From contig CAKPEF010000018.1 of NCBI GenBank assembly GCA_934149305.1, forward strand, positions 1 through 38,921: a stretch of 38,921 nucleotides of DNA. Reading direction: 5' to 3'. The position numbers were made by a program, and so were the translations under genes. The DNA comes from an uncultured Clostridia bacterium. GTDB taxonomy: Bacteria > Bacillota > Clostridia > TANB77 > UBA1234. Below the pieces are notes generated by a model. It did no database searches, had not been told where the DNA came from, and saw nothing but the letters and a program-made list of their open reading frames with translations. Positions 26,124 through 33,169 of the stretch are shown here, piece by piece. The number at the start of each line of letters is the position of its first letter. Positions within the stretch are counted from its first letter, which is position 1.

Positions 26124-26249
26124 GGTTACTGTTCAGCCTTAAAAAGTTACGAACATAATTGTATTTTGCAAAAATGTCGAGGAGCTTAGGTGTGCTCCAT
26201 AAAAACATTACAATTAAGCTTTGTCATAAATTAAGGACTAATGGTAGCC
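26124..26249 (+). repeat. MITE-like palindromic element, copy 3
   Basis: Left end GGTTACTGTTCAGCCTTAA (26124-26142), right end TTAAGGACTAATGGTAGCC (26231-26249), matching at 13 of 19 positions, and core GGAGCTTAGGTGTGCTCC near 26183. It lies in forward orientation on the left of the toxIN locus. Confidence 0.72.
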
Positions 26250-26288
26250 AATTAAAAAACATAAAATTACAAAAAATCTTTTGAAATA

Positions 26289-26317
26289 TTGATTATTTTT
26301 TGCAAATGTGTTATATT
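26289..26317 (+). promoter_or_regulatory. Candidate promoter of toxI
   Basis: TTGATT, a 17-base spacer and TATATT, about 75 bases before the repeats. A TATAAT at about 26353 could be an alternative -10 closer to the repeats. Confidence 0.4.
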
Positions 26318-26379
26318 TAATACATAGGGGACAATAAGTTTATATAAATTGTATATAATATTATTGATAAAAGTGACAA

Positions 26380-26488
26380 AAAGTTGGTGAATCCAGCCAT
26401 TAAATTGGAACTTAAAAAAGCGGTGAATCCAGCCATCAAATTGGAATTAAAAAAAGCGGTGTTTCCAGCCATTAAATTGGAACTTAAA
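26380..26488 (+). ncRNA. toxI: ToxI antitoxin RNA repeats (three 36-base units)
   Basis: Three direct repeats of 36 bases, starting GGTGAATCCAGCC at 26386 and 26422 and GGTGTTTCCAGCC at 26458, almost identical, end in a hairpin terminator just before a ToxN-like gene. This is the known layout of type III toxin-antitoxin loci: the repeat RNA is cut by the toxin into single units that fold into pseudoknots and hold the toxin inactive. Known ToxI arrays have about three to five and a half units of 34-36 bases. There are no spacers, so it is not a CRISPR. The array happens to stay open in one frame because 36 is a multiple of three; no start or ribosome site supports a peptide. Confidence 0.85.
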
Positions 26489-26522
26489 AAAGGGGATTAG
26501 GGTTTTAAACTCTAATCCTTTT
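26489..26522 (+). terminator. Terminator between toxI and toxN
   Basis: GGATTAG (26494) pairs with CTAATCC (26512), followed by TTTT. In ToxIN loci this terminator sets the ratio of antitoxin RNA to toxin mRNA by partial read-through. Confidence 0.85.
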
Positions 26523-26558
26523 ACATTTATAATTGAAATATTAAGGAGGTAAGTTACA

Positions 26559-27062
26559 TTGATTATAAATTTTAAAATTGTTATGGTGGATTCAGATTAT
26601 TGTGATTATTTGAGAAAATTTGATAATAAGGTTGCTTATAATAAAAACGAAAAGATATTGCGTCCTTTTGTAGGAATATTATTCCAAATGAATGATTATG
26701 AATATTTTGCACCTTTATCAAGTCCAAAGGCAAAACATAGAGAAATGAAGAATACGATTGACTTTTTGAAAATCAAGAACGGAGAATTAGGAGCTGTTAA
26801 TTTTAATAACATGATACCTGTAAAGGAAGGTAATTATTCTTTGGTAGATTTGAATCAAAAAACTTTAGCGATAGAAGAATTAAAATACCAAAAATTATTA
26901 AAAGAACAATTATCGTGGCTAAATGCCAATTCTAATCAAGTAAAAAACAAGTCTTTTAAATTATATCAATTATACAATAATGGAAGATTACCAGAAAATA
27001 TAAGAGAGAGGTGTTGTAACTTTAAATTGCTAGAGGAAAAATCTGGAGAATATCTAAAATGA
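26559..27062 (+). CDS. toxN: ToxN/AbiQ-family type III toxin endoribonuclease
   Basis: A 167-residue toxin of the ToxN/AbiQ family: a metal-independent endoribonuclease that cuts mRNA and its own ToxI precursor and can abort phage infection. Family landmarks in order: YCDYLRKFDNKV near the N-terminus, RPFVGILFQMNDYEYFAPLS, the SSPKAKHREMK segment (about residues 53-63) that bears the catalytic Ser and Lys region, LGAVNFNNMIPV, LLKEQLSWLNANSNQVKNKS and the closing CCNFKLLEEK. TTG at 26559 follows TAAGGAGG. It sits directly behind the repeat array and its terminator, and both sides carry palindromic elements in opposite orientation. Confidence 0.9.
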   Translation: MIINFKIVMVDSDYCDYLRKFDNKVAYNKNEKILRPFVGILFQMNDYEYFAPLSSPKAKHREMKNTIDFLKIKNGELGAVNFNNMIPVKEGNYSLVDLNQKTLAIEELKYQKLLKEQLSWLNANSNQVKNKSFKLYQLYNNGRLPENIRERCCNFKLLEEKSGEYLK

Positions 27063-27096
27063 TAGTCTCCGATTTCCTTTCTATTTGGATATATGG

Positions 27097-27233
27097 AGTT
27101 ACTATCCCGACTTAATTTATAACAAATGCTAAACAGTAGTATTTTTATGGAGCACACTGTGCTCCGTTACATTTTTACAGAACATAATTACATTTAATAC
27201 ATATTTTTATATTTTAAAAGGCTAAATGTTAAC
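27097..27233 (-). repeat. MITE-like palindromic element, copy 4 (inverted)
   Basis: Ends AGTTACTATCCCGACTTAA (27097-27115) and TTAAAAGGCTAAATGTTAAC (27214-27233) with the perfect core GGAGCACACTGTGCTCC near 27150. It is reversed relative to the copy at 26124, so the toxIN locus lies between inverted copies. Confidence 0.68.
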
Positions 27234-27242
27234 GATAATCTT

Positions 27243-27287
27243 CAATTTCCTTCCTGAATTTCAAGAATTTCCTTCCTGAATTTCAAG
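27243..27287 (+). repeat. Tandem duplication of 22 bases
   Basis: AATTTCCTTCCTGAATTTCA with two further bases is repeated twice head to tail, ending about seven bases before the rpsB -35 box. Confidence 0.85.
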
Positions 27288-27294
27288 AAAAATG

Positions 27295-27323
27295 TTGATT
27301 TTCATAGTAAATGATGGTAAAAT
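27295..27323 (+). promoter_or_regulatory. Promoter of rpsB-tsf
   Basis: TTGATT, a 17-base spacer and TAAAAT, giving a start near 27330 and a leader of about 120 bases. Confidence 0.65.
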
Positions 27324-27329
27324 AAAGCA

Positions 27330-27449
27330 GTGTGTTAAGCACAAATCCACATATAATACTAGCTAATTGCCTAGTGCCAAGTAATTGGTGGTTTTTAGTG
27401 TTTGAAGTATTATAGAGGAAATAAAACAAAAATCGAGGAGGAAATTAAA
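27330..27449 (+). promoter_or_regulatory. rpsB 5' leader, possible S2 autoregulatory structure
   Basis: The 120-base leader can pair AATCCAC (about 27344) with GTGGTTTTT (about 27389) around further small dyads. Ribosomal protein S2 leaders exist in Firmicutes and other bacteria and bind S2. I cannot match a known consensus by eye, so this is a suggestion. Confidence 0.3.
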
Positions 27450-28202
27450 ATGTCAGTAGTTGCAATGAAACAATTATTGGAAGCAGGTGTTCATTTCGGA
27501 CATCAAACAAGAAGATGGGATCCTAGAATGGCTCCATATATCTTCACAGCAAGAAATGGTATTTATATCATTGACTTACAAAAAACAGCTAAGAAAATAG
27601 ATGAGGCTTATGCTGTATTAAAGAGTATCGTAGACGAAGGAAAGACAGTTATCTTCGTTGGTACAAAGAAACAAGCTCAAGAATGTGTTAAAGAAGAAGC
27701 TGAAAGATGCGGTATGTACTATGTTAACCAAAGATGGTTAGGTGGTATGCTTACAAACTTCAAAACAATCAGAACAAGAGTTAACAGATTAAAGGAATTA
27801 GAAGCTATGGCTGAAGATGGTACATTTGATGTATTACCTAAAAAAGAAGTTATAGTTTTAAAGAAAGAAATGGAAAAATTACAAACAAACCTTGGCGGAA
27901 TTAAAGATATGACTGAAATTCCAGGAGCTATGTTTGTAGTAGACCCTAAAAAAGAAAGAATAGCTATACTAGAAGCTAGAAAATTAGGTATTCCAGTTAT
28001 CGGTTTAGTAGATACAAACTGTAATCCAGAAGATGTTGATTATGTAATTCCTGGTAACGATGATGCTATTAGAGCAATCAAACTAATCATCGAAGCTATG
28101 GCAAATGCTGTTATCGAATCAAAACAAGGTGAATCTATGGTTAAAGAATCTGAAAATGATGAAGAAACAACTATGGAAGAAATCGAGAACACACAAGAAT
28201 AA
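27450..28202 (+). CDS. rpsB: Ribosomal protein S2
   Basis: Small-subunit ribosomal protein, 250 residues from ATG at 27450, which follows GAGGAGG; an upstream in-frame start at 27402 lacks a site. Signature stretches are MKQLLEAGVHFGHQTRRWDP, IYIIDLQKT, VNQRWLGGMLTNF and VGLVDTNCNP-type sequence (IGLVDTNCNPEDVDYVIPGN). The acidic C-terminal tail (NDEETTMEEIENTQE) is a little longer than usual. It is followed by tsf, the conserved order. Glycines here use GGT, GGA and GGC, and no CGG codon is present. Confidence 0.98.
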   Translation: MSVVAMKQLLEAGVHFGHQTRRWDPRMAPYIFTARNGIYIIDLQKTAKKIDEAYAVLKSIVDEGKTVIFVGTKKQAQECVKEEAERCGMYYVNQRWLGGMLTNFKTIRTRVNRLKELEAMAEDGTFDVLPKKEVIVLKKEMEKLQTNLGGIKDMTEIPGAMFVVDPKKERIAILEARKLGIPVIGLVDTNCNPEDVDYVIPGNDDAIRAIKLIIEAMANAVIESKQGESMVKESENDEETTMEEIENTQE

Positions 28203-28272
28203 TCAGATTTGTAAAACATATAAAGCCACTGCTTTTTAAGTGGTGGCTATTAAATTTTAAGGAGGATTAAAT

Positions 28273-28920
28273 ATGATATCTGCAGAACAAGTTAAAGAAC
28301 TTAGAGAAATGACAGGTGCCGGAATGATGGAATGTAAAAAGGTACTTGAAGAAGCAAATGGAGATAAAGAAAAAGCTGCTGAGCTTTTAAGAGAAAGAGG
28401 AGTTGTTAAAGCTGCTAAAAAAGCAGGAAGAATAGCTGCTGAAGGTTTAGTAGAAAGCTATATTCATGGCGATGGAAGAATTGGTGTATTAGTTGAAGTT
28501 AACATTGAAACAGACTTTGCAGCTAAAAACCCAGAATTCAGAGAATTCGTTAAAGATGTAGCAATGCAAATCGCTGCTACAAAACCAGAATATGTTAGAA
28601 GAGAAGATGTTCCAGCTGAAGTAATCGAAAAAGAAAAAGAGATTATCAAAGCTCAAGCTATAAACGAAGGAAAACCAGAAGCTGTAGCTGAGAAGATAGT
28701 TGCTGGAAGAATAGACAAATTCTATGAAGAAGTATGCTTATTAGAGCAAGATTTCATTAAAGATCCAGATAAAAAAGTTCAAGAAGTATTAACAGAAAAG
28801 ATATCAAGCATCGGAGAAAACATTACAATCAGAAGATTTGTAAGATTCGAAAGAGGAGAAGGTATCCAAAAGAAAGAAGAAAACTTCGCAGAAGAAGTTA
28901 TGAAACAAATTAACGGTTAA
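28273..28920 (+). CDS. tsf: Elongation factor Ts
   Basis: Guanine-nucleotide exchange factor that recycles EF-Tu. 215 residues, the short form found in many Firmicutes. The N-terminal UBA-like domain reads VKELREMTGAGMMECKKVLE; the core has YIHGDGRIGVLVEVNIETDF, and the C-terminal part VCLLEQDFIKDP. ATG at 28273 follows AAGGAGGATTAAAT. It lies 70 bases after rpsB and ends before a strong terminator. Confidence 0.97.
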   Translation: MISAEQVKELREMTGAGMMECKKVLEEANGDKEKAAELLRERGVVKAAKKAGRIAAEGLVESYIHGDGRIGVLVEVNIETDFAAKNPEFREFVKDVAMQIAATKPEYVRREDVPAEVIEKEKEIIKAQAINEGKPEAVAEKIVAGRIDKFYEEVCLLEQDFIKDPDKKVQEVLTEKISSIGENITIRRFVRFERGEGIQKKEENFAEEVMKQING

Positions 28921-28925
28921 TAAAA

Positions 28926-28969
28926 AAATTATCCCCCGGCAGTAAAGCTGGGGGATAATTTTTTGTAGA
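28926..28969. terminator. Bidirectional terminator between tsf and asnS
   Basis: TTATCCCCC and GGGGGATAA form a nine-pair stem; A-run on the left and T-run on the right serve both converging genes. Confidence 0.9.
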
Positions 28970-28976
28970 TTTAATA

Positions 28977-30353
28977 TTAAAAATCGCAATTTCCAGGAGT
29001 TCTATAGAATGGAATTACATCTCTTATATTTTCAACACCTGTTAAATAAATAAGAAGTCTTTCAAATCCCATACCAAAACCAGAGTGTATGCAACTACCA
29101 TATTTTCTAAGGTTTAAGTACCAATCTAATTCTTCTGTATGCATGCCTAATTCTTTCATACGAGTTAAAAGCTTGTCATAATCTTCTTCTCTTTGGCTTC
29201 CACCCATAAGTTCGCCAGCACCAGGAACTTCTAGGTCAACTGCAGCAACAGTTTTACCATCTGGGTTTTGTTTCATGTAGAATGCTTTAATATCTTTAGG
29301 CCAATTTGTAATAAATACAGGTCCGCCAAAATGTTCTGTAATATATTTTTCGTGTTCTTTTGCAATATCTTCACCATATTCAGGTTTGAATTCAAAATCA
29401 ACTTTTGATTCTTTTAATATAGTAATAACTTCTTCATGAGTTACTCTTGTGAATTTGCTTGTTAATAGTTTTTGAAGTTTTTCTATTAAGCCAGGAGCAA
29501 CAAATTTATTTAAAAATTCCATTTCTTCAGGACATTTCTCCAAAACATCTTTAACAATGTATTTAAGCATATCTTCTTCGATATCCATAAGACCATCTAA
29601 ATCACAAAAAGCAATTTCAGGTTCAATCATCCAGAACTCAGAAGCATGAGTTTTAGTATTAGAGTTTTCGGCTCTAAAAGAAGGTCCAAAAGTATAAATT
29701 TTTCCGAATGCCATTGCAAATGCTTCGCCCTCAAGTTGGCCTGTAACAGTTAATCCAACATGTTTTCCAAAAAAGTCTTTTGAATAATCAACTTTTCCTG
29801 TTTCAGCAATTTTATCTAAATCAAGAGTAGTTACTTGGAACATTTCACCAGCGCCCTCACCATCGTTTGCAGTGATTAAAGGAGCGTGAAAATATATGTA
29901 TCCTCTTTCTTGAAAATAGTTGTGAATAGCGATTGAAGCTACACTTCTAACTCTAAAAACAGCACTAAAAAGATTTGTTCTAGGTCTTAAATATGCTTGT
30001 TCTCTTAAAAATTCAATAGTATGACCTTTCTTTTGAAGTGGATAATCATTAGGAGATAAGCACTCTATTTCTATATTAGTAGCTTTAATTTCAAATGGTT
30101 GTTTAGCATTTGGAGTCTCTACCAAGATACCTTTTACTCTTAGAGAAGAGCTAACTGTTAACTTTGTCAATTCTTCAAAATTTGGTAAGCTATCCTCATA
30201 AACTATTTGAACATTTTTAAAAAAAGAACCATCATTTAGCTCGATAAAACCAAATGTTTTAGATTCTCTCGCTGTTCTAACCCAACCAGCAACTTCGATT
30301 TCTTTGCCTGCATATTTACTAGTTTCTCTATATAATTCTTTAACAAAAACCAT
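28977..30353 (-). CDS. asnS: Asparaginyl-tRNA synthetase
   Basis: Class IIb synthetase that charges tRNA-Asn; 458 residues from ATG at 30353, chosen because GGGAGGAAGA stands just upstream (an in-frame ATG at 30368 overlaps that site). The N-terminal OB-fold anticodon-binding domain (about 1-110) includes VAGWVRTARESKTFGFIEL. Catalytic motif 2 (FRAENSNTKTHASEFWMIEP) and motif 3 (GFGMGFERLLIYLTG) are intact, and YLRPRTNLF precedes motif 1. It is transcribed convergently with tsf and divergently from spoIIAA. Confidence 0.97.
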   Translation of the reverse strand: MVFVKELYRETSKYAGKEIEVAGWVRTARESKTFGFIELNDGSFFKNVQIVYEDSLPNFEELTKLTVSSSLRVKGILVETPNAKQPFEIKATNIEIECLSPNDYPLQKKGHTIEFLREQAYLRPRTNLFSAVFRVRSVASIAIHNYFQERGYIYFHAPLITANDGEGAGEMFQVTTLDLDKIAETGKVDYSKDFFGKHVGLTVTGQLEGEAFAMAFGKIYTFGPSFRAENSNTKTHASEFWMIEPEIAFCDLDGLMDIEEDMLKYIVKDVLEKCPEEMEFLNKFVAPGLIEKLQKLLTSKFTRVTHEEVITILKESKVDFEFKPEYGEDIAKEHEKYITEHFGGPVFITNWPKDIKAFYMKQNPDGKTVAAVDLEVPGAGELMGGSQREEDYDKLLTRMKELGMHTEELDWYLNLRKYGSCIHSGFGMGFERLLIYLTGVENIRDVIPFYRTPGNCDF

Positions 30354-30539
30354 AAATCTTCCTCCCATATCTGTAAAATATGAGTGTATTATATATCAAA
30401 AAAATTAAGAATACAATGGAGAAATTAAGTGATAATGCAAAAAGAAATAAAAAATTTTCGTTTCATACCCAACTTCAACAAATTTTTTACAATATTTTAT
30501 GTATAATCTGTATAAAAAATACAAAGGAGGAAATAATAT

Positions 30540-30867
30540 ATGTTTGCAGAATACGATGAAAATCAAAGGCTACTTACGATAAATTTTAGTGGTGAAATTG
30601 ACCATCATACTTGCCTAGAAATTTCAAGAAAAACAGATGATGTGATAAGAAAATATTTGCCACATAAGGTAATGTTTGATTTTGAAAAAGTAAATTTTAT
30701 GGATAGCTCTGGGATAGGCATGCTTCTTCGGAAGATATAAGCAACTCATAAGATTTGGTGGCACAGCAGAAATGAAGAATCTAAACAATGAAATGAAGAG
30801 AATCTTTAAAATGTCAGGCATATTTAAAATAATACCAATAGTAGAGGAGGAAACTATAAATGGATAA
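30540..30867 (+). CDS. spoIIAA: Anti-anti-sigma factor SpoIIAA, with one CGG frameshift
   Basis: SpoIIAA binds SpoIIAB and frees sigma-F in the forespore; its phosphorylation state is the switch, reset by SpoIIE. ATG at 30540 follows AAAGGAGG. The frame breaks at 30729 where an in-frame CGGA must be read as GGA (Gly64); then the product is 108 residues, close to the usual length, reading DSSGIGMLL-GRYKQLIRFGG. The phosphorylatable serine is in DSSGIG (Ser56 or Ser57). Unshifted translation would stop at 30740, just after the phosphorylation site. Its stop overlaps the start of spoIIAB, as in other spoIIA operons. A TATAAT at 30502 may belong to its promoter. Confidence 0.93.
30729..30732 (+). 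other. CGGA +1 frameshift site in spoIIAA
   Basis: In-frame CGG after CTT; skipping C at 30729 restores GRYKQLIRFGG and the overlap with spoIIAB. Confidence 0.87.
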
Positions 30868-31285
30868 TGAAATGAAGCTAGAAATAAAAAGTAAATCATG
30901 TAATGAAGCTTTTGCAAGGATTGCGGTTGCTGCATTTGTCTCGCAACTTGATCCGACAATAGAAGAACTCGCAGACATAAAAACAGCGGTGTCAGAGGCT
31001 GTCACAAACTCCATAATTCATGGCTACGGAGATAAAGAGGGAATTATACATATAAAGTGCAAAATTACAAATAGAATTGCAGAGATAGAAATAATAGATT
31101 ATGGCAAAGGCATAGAAAACATAGAAATGGCAAAACAGCCGCTATACACAAGTAATCCTAACATGGATAGGTCTGGCATGGGCTTTACAATTATGGAAAA
31201 CTTTATGGATGAAATGAAAGTTGAATCTATAGTTGGAATGGGCACAAAAGTGTATATGAAAAAAGAAATAAAGGAGGTCGTATGA
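30860..31285 (+). CDS. spoIIAB: Anti-sigma F factor SpoIIAB
   Basis: GHKL-fold serine kinase that holds sigma-F inactive and phosphorylates SpoIIAA. 141 residues from ATG at 30860 after GAGGAGGAAACTATAA. The ATP-binding motifs are present: TAVSEAVTNSIIHGYG (N-box), EIIDYGKGIENI (G1-type box) and RSGMGFTIMENFMDE (G2-type). It overlaps both neighbours by a few bases, indicating coupled translation at set ratios. No CGG codon occurs in it. Confidence 0.96.
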   Translation: MDNEMKLEIKSKSCNEAFARIAVAAFVSQLDPTIEELADIKTAVSEAVTNSIIHGYGDKEGIIHIKCKITNRIAEIEIIDYGKGIENIEMAKQPLYTSNPNMDRSGMGFTIMENFMDEMKVESIVGMGTKVYMKKEIKEVV

Positions 31286-31986
31286 ACGAGCTAATAGAGC
31301 GTGCTCAAAATGGCGATGAAGAAGCAATGACTAAAATAATAAATGAAAACGTTGGATTAGTGTGGAATGTAGTAAAAAGATTTTATAACAGAGGATACGA
31401 TAAAGAAGATTTATTTCAAATTGGTTGCTTGGGCTTTATAAAAGCTATAAAGCGATTCAATTTGGAATTTGAAAATAAACTATCTACATATGCGGTTACT
31501 ATGATAATTGGCGAAATAAAACGCTTTTTAAGAGATGATGGAATGGTAAAGGTAAGTAGAAGTTTAAAAGAAAATGCAAGTAAAATTAGAGAAATTCAAG
31601 AGACTACTTTGAAAAATCATGGGATAGAACTTACAATTGAAGAAATATCTGAGAAACTTGAAATTTCAAAAGAAGACATCGTACTTGCGATGGAAGCGAC
31701 TTCATATGTTGACTCGCTAGACAAAACAATTACTGGCGAAAAAGATGATGATACAGTTGGCGAAAAAATTGTGATGAAAGACAATGATTATGATAAGGTT
31801 ATAGATAAAATGGCAATAGAATCAATGTTAGAGATATTAGATGAAAACGAGAGGAGAATAATTATATATAGATATTATCGAGAGATGACACAAGCACAAG
31901 TTGCTAGAATAATAGGAACATCACAAGTTCAAGTTTCAAGAATCGAAAAAAAGGCCTTATCTAAAATGCATGACATGGCAATTTAG
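31282..31986 (+). CDS. sigF: RNA polymerase sigma-F factor
   Basis: First forespore-specific sigma factor. 234 residues from ATG at 31282, overlapping spoIIAB by four bases, with AAGGAGG upstream. Region 2 is seen in YNRGYDKEDLFQIGCLGFIK and KLSTYAVTMIIGEIKRFLRD, region 3 in the IEEISEKLEISKEDIVLAM helix, and region 4 in MTQAQVARIIGTSQVQVSRI. SigF, rather than SigG, is supported by its place in the operon. Confidence 0.94.
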   Translation: MNELIERAQNGDEEAMTKIINENVGLVWNVVKRFYNRGYDKEDLFQIGCLGFIKAIKRFNLEFENKLSTYAVTMIIGEIKRFLRDDGMVKVSRSLKENASKIREIQETTLKNHGIELTIEEISEKLEISKEDIVLAMEATSYVDSLDKTITGEKDDDTVGEKIVMKDNDYDKVIDKMAIESMLEILDENERRIIIYRYYREMTQAQVARIIGTSQVQVSRIEKKALSKMHDMAI

Positions 31987-32047
31987 TAATATTTAAAACA
32001 TATCTGAATATATATGTAACATAAGAATGTATTGGGAGGAAAAGAAT

Positions 32048-32339
32048 ATGGGGTATGAAGAAAAAGATATTACAAAAATGCAAAATATAATTTTGGAAAA
32101 TAGAAATAACTTAAATGTATCAGGCGTTTTAGATGTATTAAATTTTGATGAGCAAATGGTAACACTAGATACCGAACTCCGGAATATTAATAATAAAAGG
32201 CGAAGATTTAAGGCTAAATAAATTCAATCTAGAAAACGCAGAATTAAGTGTCGAGGGTGAGATTGCTTCACTTGTATACAATGACAAATCACATTCTAGC
32301 AAAAAAGGTGAAAGTGTACTTACAAAAATATTCAAGTAA
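32048..32339 (+). CDS. yabP: Sporulation protein YabP, with one CGG frameshift
   Basis: YabP is a spore-coat-associated protein of the mother cell with a beta-rich YabP/YqfC fold. I choose ATG at 32048, after GGGAGGAAAAGA; ATG at 32027 overlaps that site. At 32180 an in-frame CGGA must be read as GGA (Gly45): DTELGILIIKGEDLRLNKF then continues to IFK at 32339, 96 residues, the normal length. Unshifted translation stops at 32221. It precedes yabQ by 12 bases, as in Bacillus and Clostridium. Confidence 0.87.
32180..32183 (+). other. CGGA +1 frameshift site in yabP
   Basis: In-frame CGG after CTC; skipping C at 32180 restores the YabP strand GILIIKG. Confidence 0.85.
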
Positions 32340-32351
32340 AGAGGTGTAAAA

Positions 32352-32738
32352 ATGGTCGCAAGGGAAGTCATCGTATTTTTATGGTCAATTGTAGTAGGAG
32401 CAATATTAACATTGATATTCGACTTTTTTAGGCTGGCGCGTAGAAATAAAAAAACAAAGGATATAATTGTATATATACAAGACATATTTTTTTGGCTAAT
32501 AGTAGCAATAATAATCATAATAAGTGCATTTGTAACCAATAGTGGTGAATTAAGAGGGTACATGTTTGTAGGCTATGCGCTAGGAAGTATGTTTTATTTA
32601 ATATTGTTTAGTAAAATAATATTGACCGTTTTTGGAACAGTCTTTGATACAATACATAAAGTGTTCGCAAAAATAGTGGAAACAATAGGAAAAATAAATT
32701 TTAAAAAGAAAAATAACAAAATAAAGCAGGAAATTTGA
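32352..32738 (+). CDS. yabQ: Spore cortex membrane protein YabQ
   Basis: Integral membrane protein required for spore cortex formation in Bacillus. 128 residues from ATG at 32352 after AAGAGGTG. Hydrophobic segments: REVIVFLWSIVVGAILTLIF, IQDIFFWLIVAIIIIISAFV and YALGSMFYLILFSKIILTVF, with the family-typical FDFFRLARR after the first. The C-terminus is lysine-rich. The yabP-yabQ-divIC order supports the call. Confidence 0.88.
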   Translation: MVAREVIVFLWSIVVGAILTLIFDFFRLARRNKKTKDIIVYIQDIFFWLIVAIIIIISAFVTNSGELRGYMFVGYALGSMFYLILFSKIILTVFGTVFDTIHKVFAKIVETIGKINFKKKNNKIKQEI

Positions 32739-32793
32739 AACTTTTGTGGAATATATTACATAAAGGTTTTACAAAAGATAAAAGGGTGATTAA

Positions 32794-33072
32794 ATGAAAC
32801 GTTTTTTTAAGAAATTAGCTTATACGCTTGGAATAATGCTATTTTTTGTATATGGCATGTATACAATAATAGAGCAACAAAGCGAATTAAATAATATAAA
32901 CAAAGAGATAGAAAAATACACAGTAATGTGTGAAAATGAAAACATGAAATACGAGCAACTTCTAGAAACTAAAGAAAAAATAAATAGTGATAGTTATATA
33001 GAAGAAGTAGCTAGGGAAAAGCTAGGCTTGGTAATGCCGTACGAGATAATATTTGTAGATGCAAGCATATAG
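32794..33072 (+). CDS. divIC: Septum formation initiator (DivIC/FtsB family)
   Basis: Small bitopic division protein, 92 residues. A short cytoplasmic basic N-terminus, one membrane segment (LGIMLFFVYGMYTII, about residues 13-27), an extracellular coiled coil (QQSELNNINKEIEKYTVMC) and the conserved end EEVAREKLGLVMPYEIIF. It forms the DivIC-FtsL-DivIB complex at the septum. The place after yabQ is the conserved one. GTG-type sites are absent; ATG at 32794 has AAGGGTG upstream. Confidence 0.9.
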   Translation: MKRFFKKLAYTLGIMLFFVYGMYTIIEQQSELNNINKEIEKYTVMCENENMKYEQLLETKEKINSDSYIEEVAREKLGLVMPYEIIFVDASI

Positions 33073-33073
33073 A

Positions 33074-33099
33074 GAATGGCCGAAAGGTCGTTCTTTTTT
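33074..33099 (+). terminator. Terminator after divIC
   Basis: GAATGGCC pairs with GGTCGTTC around GAAA, followed by six T. Confidence 0.88.
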
Positions 33100-33169
33100 A
33101 TTGACTATCTAAAGAAAATGTTGTAAAATACAGAAAGTAAAAGTGCAATAAAAGGAGGAAATATTTTTT

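Noticed and set aside
26386..26493. CRISPR array
   Set aside because: Units follow each other directly without variable spacers, and there are no cas genes.
26384..26500. Open frame through the 36-base repeats (AVNPAIKLELKK repeated)
   Set aside because: No start with a ribosome site, it is open because 36 is divisible by three, and the layout with a terminator and ToxN-like gene is that of a ToxI RNA.
28215..28245. Terminator between rpsB and tsf
   Set aside because: The GCCAC/GTGGC pairing is short with a large loop and no T-run after it; the genes look co-transcribed.
9307..32183. Simple reassignment of CGG to another amino acid
   Set aside because: A three-base reassignment would keep the frame, but all eight sites need a one-base skip to continue; only glycine in the +1 frame restores the families.
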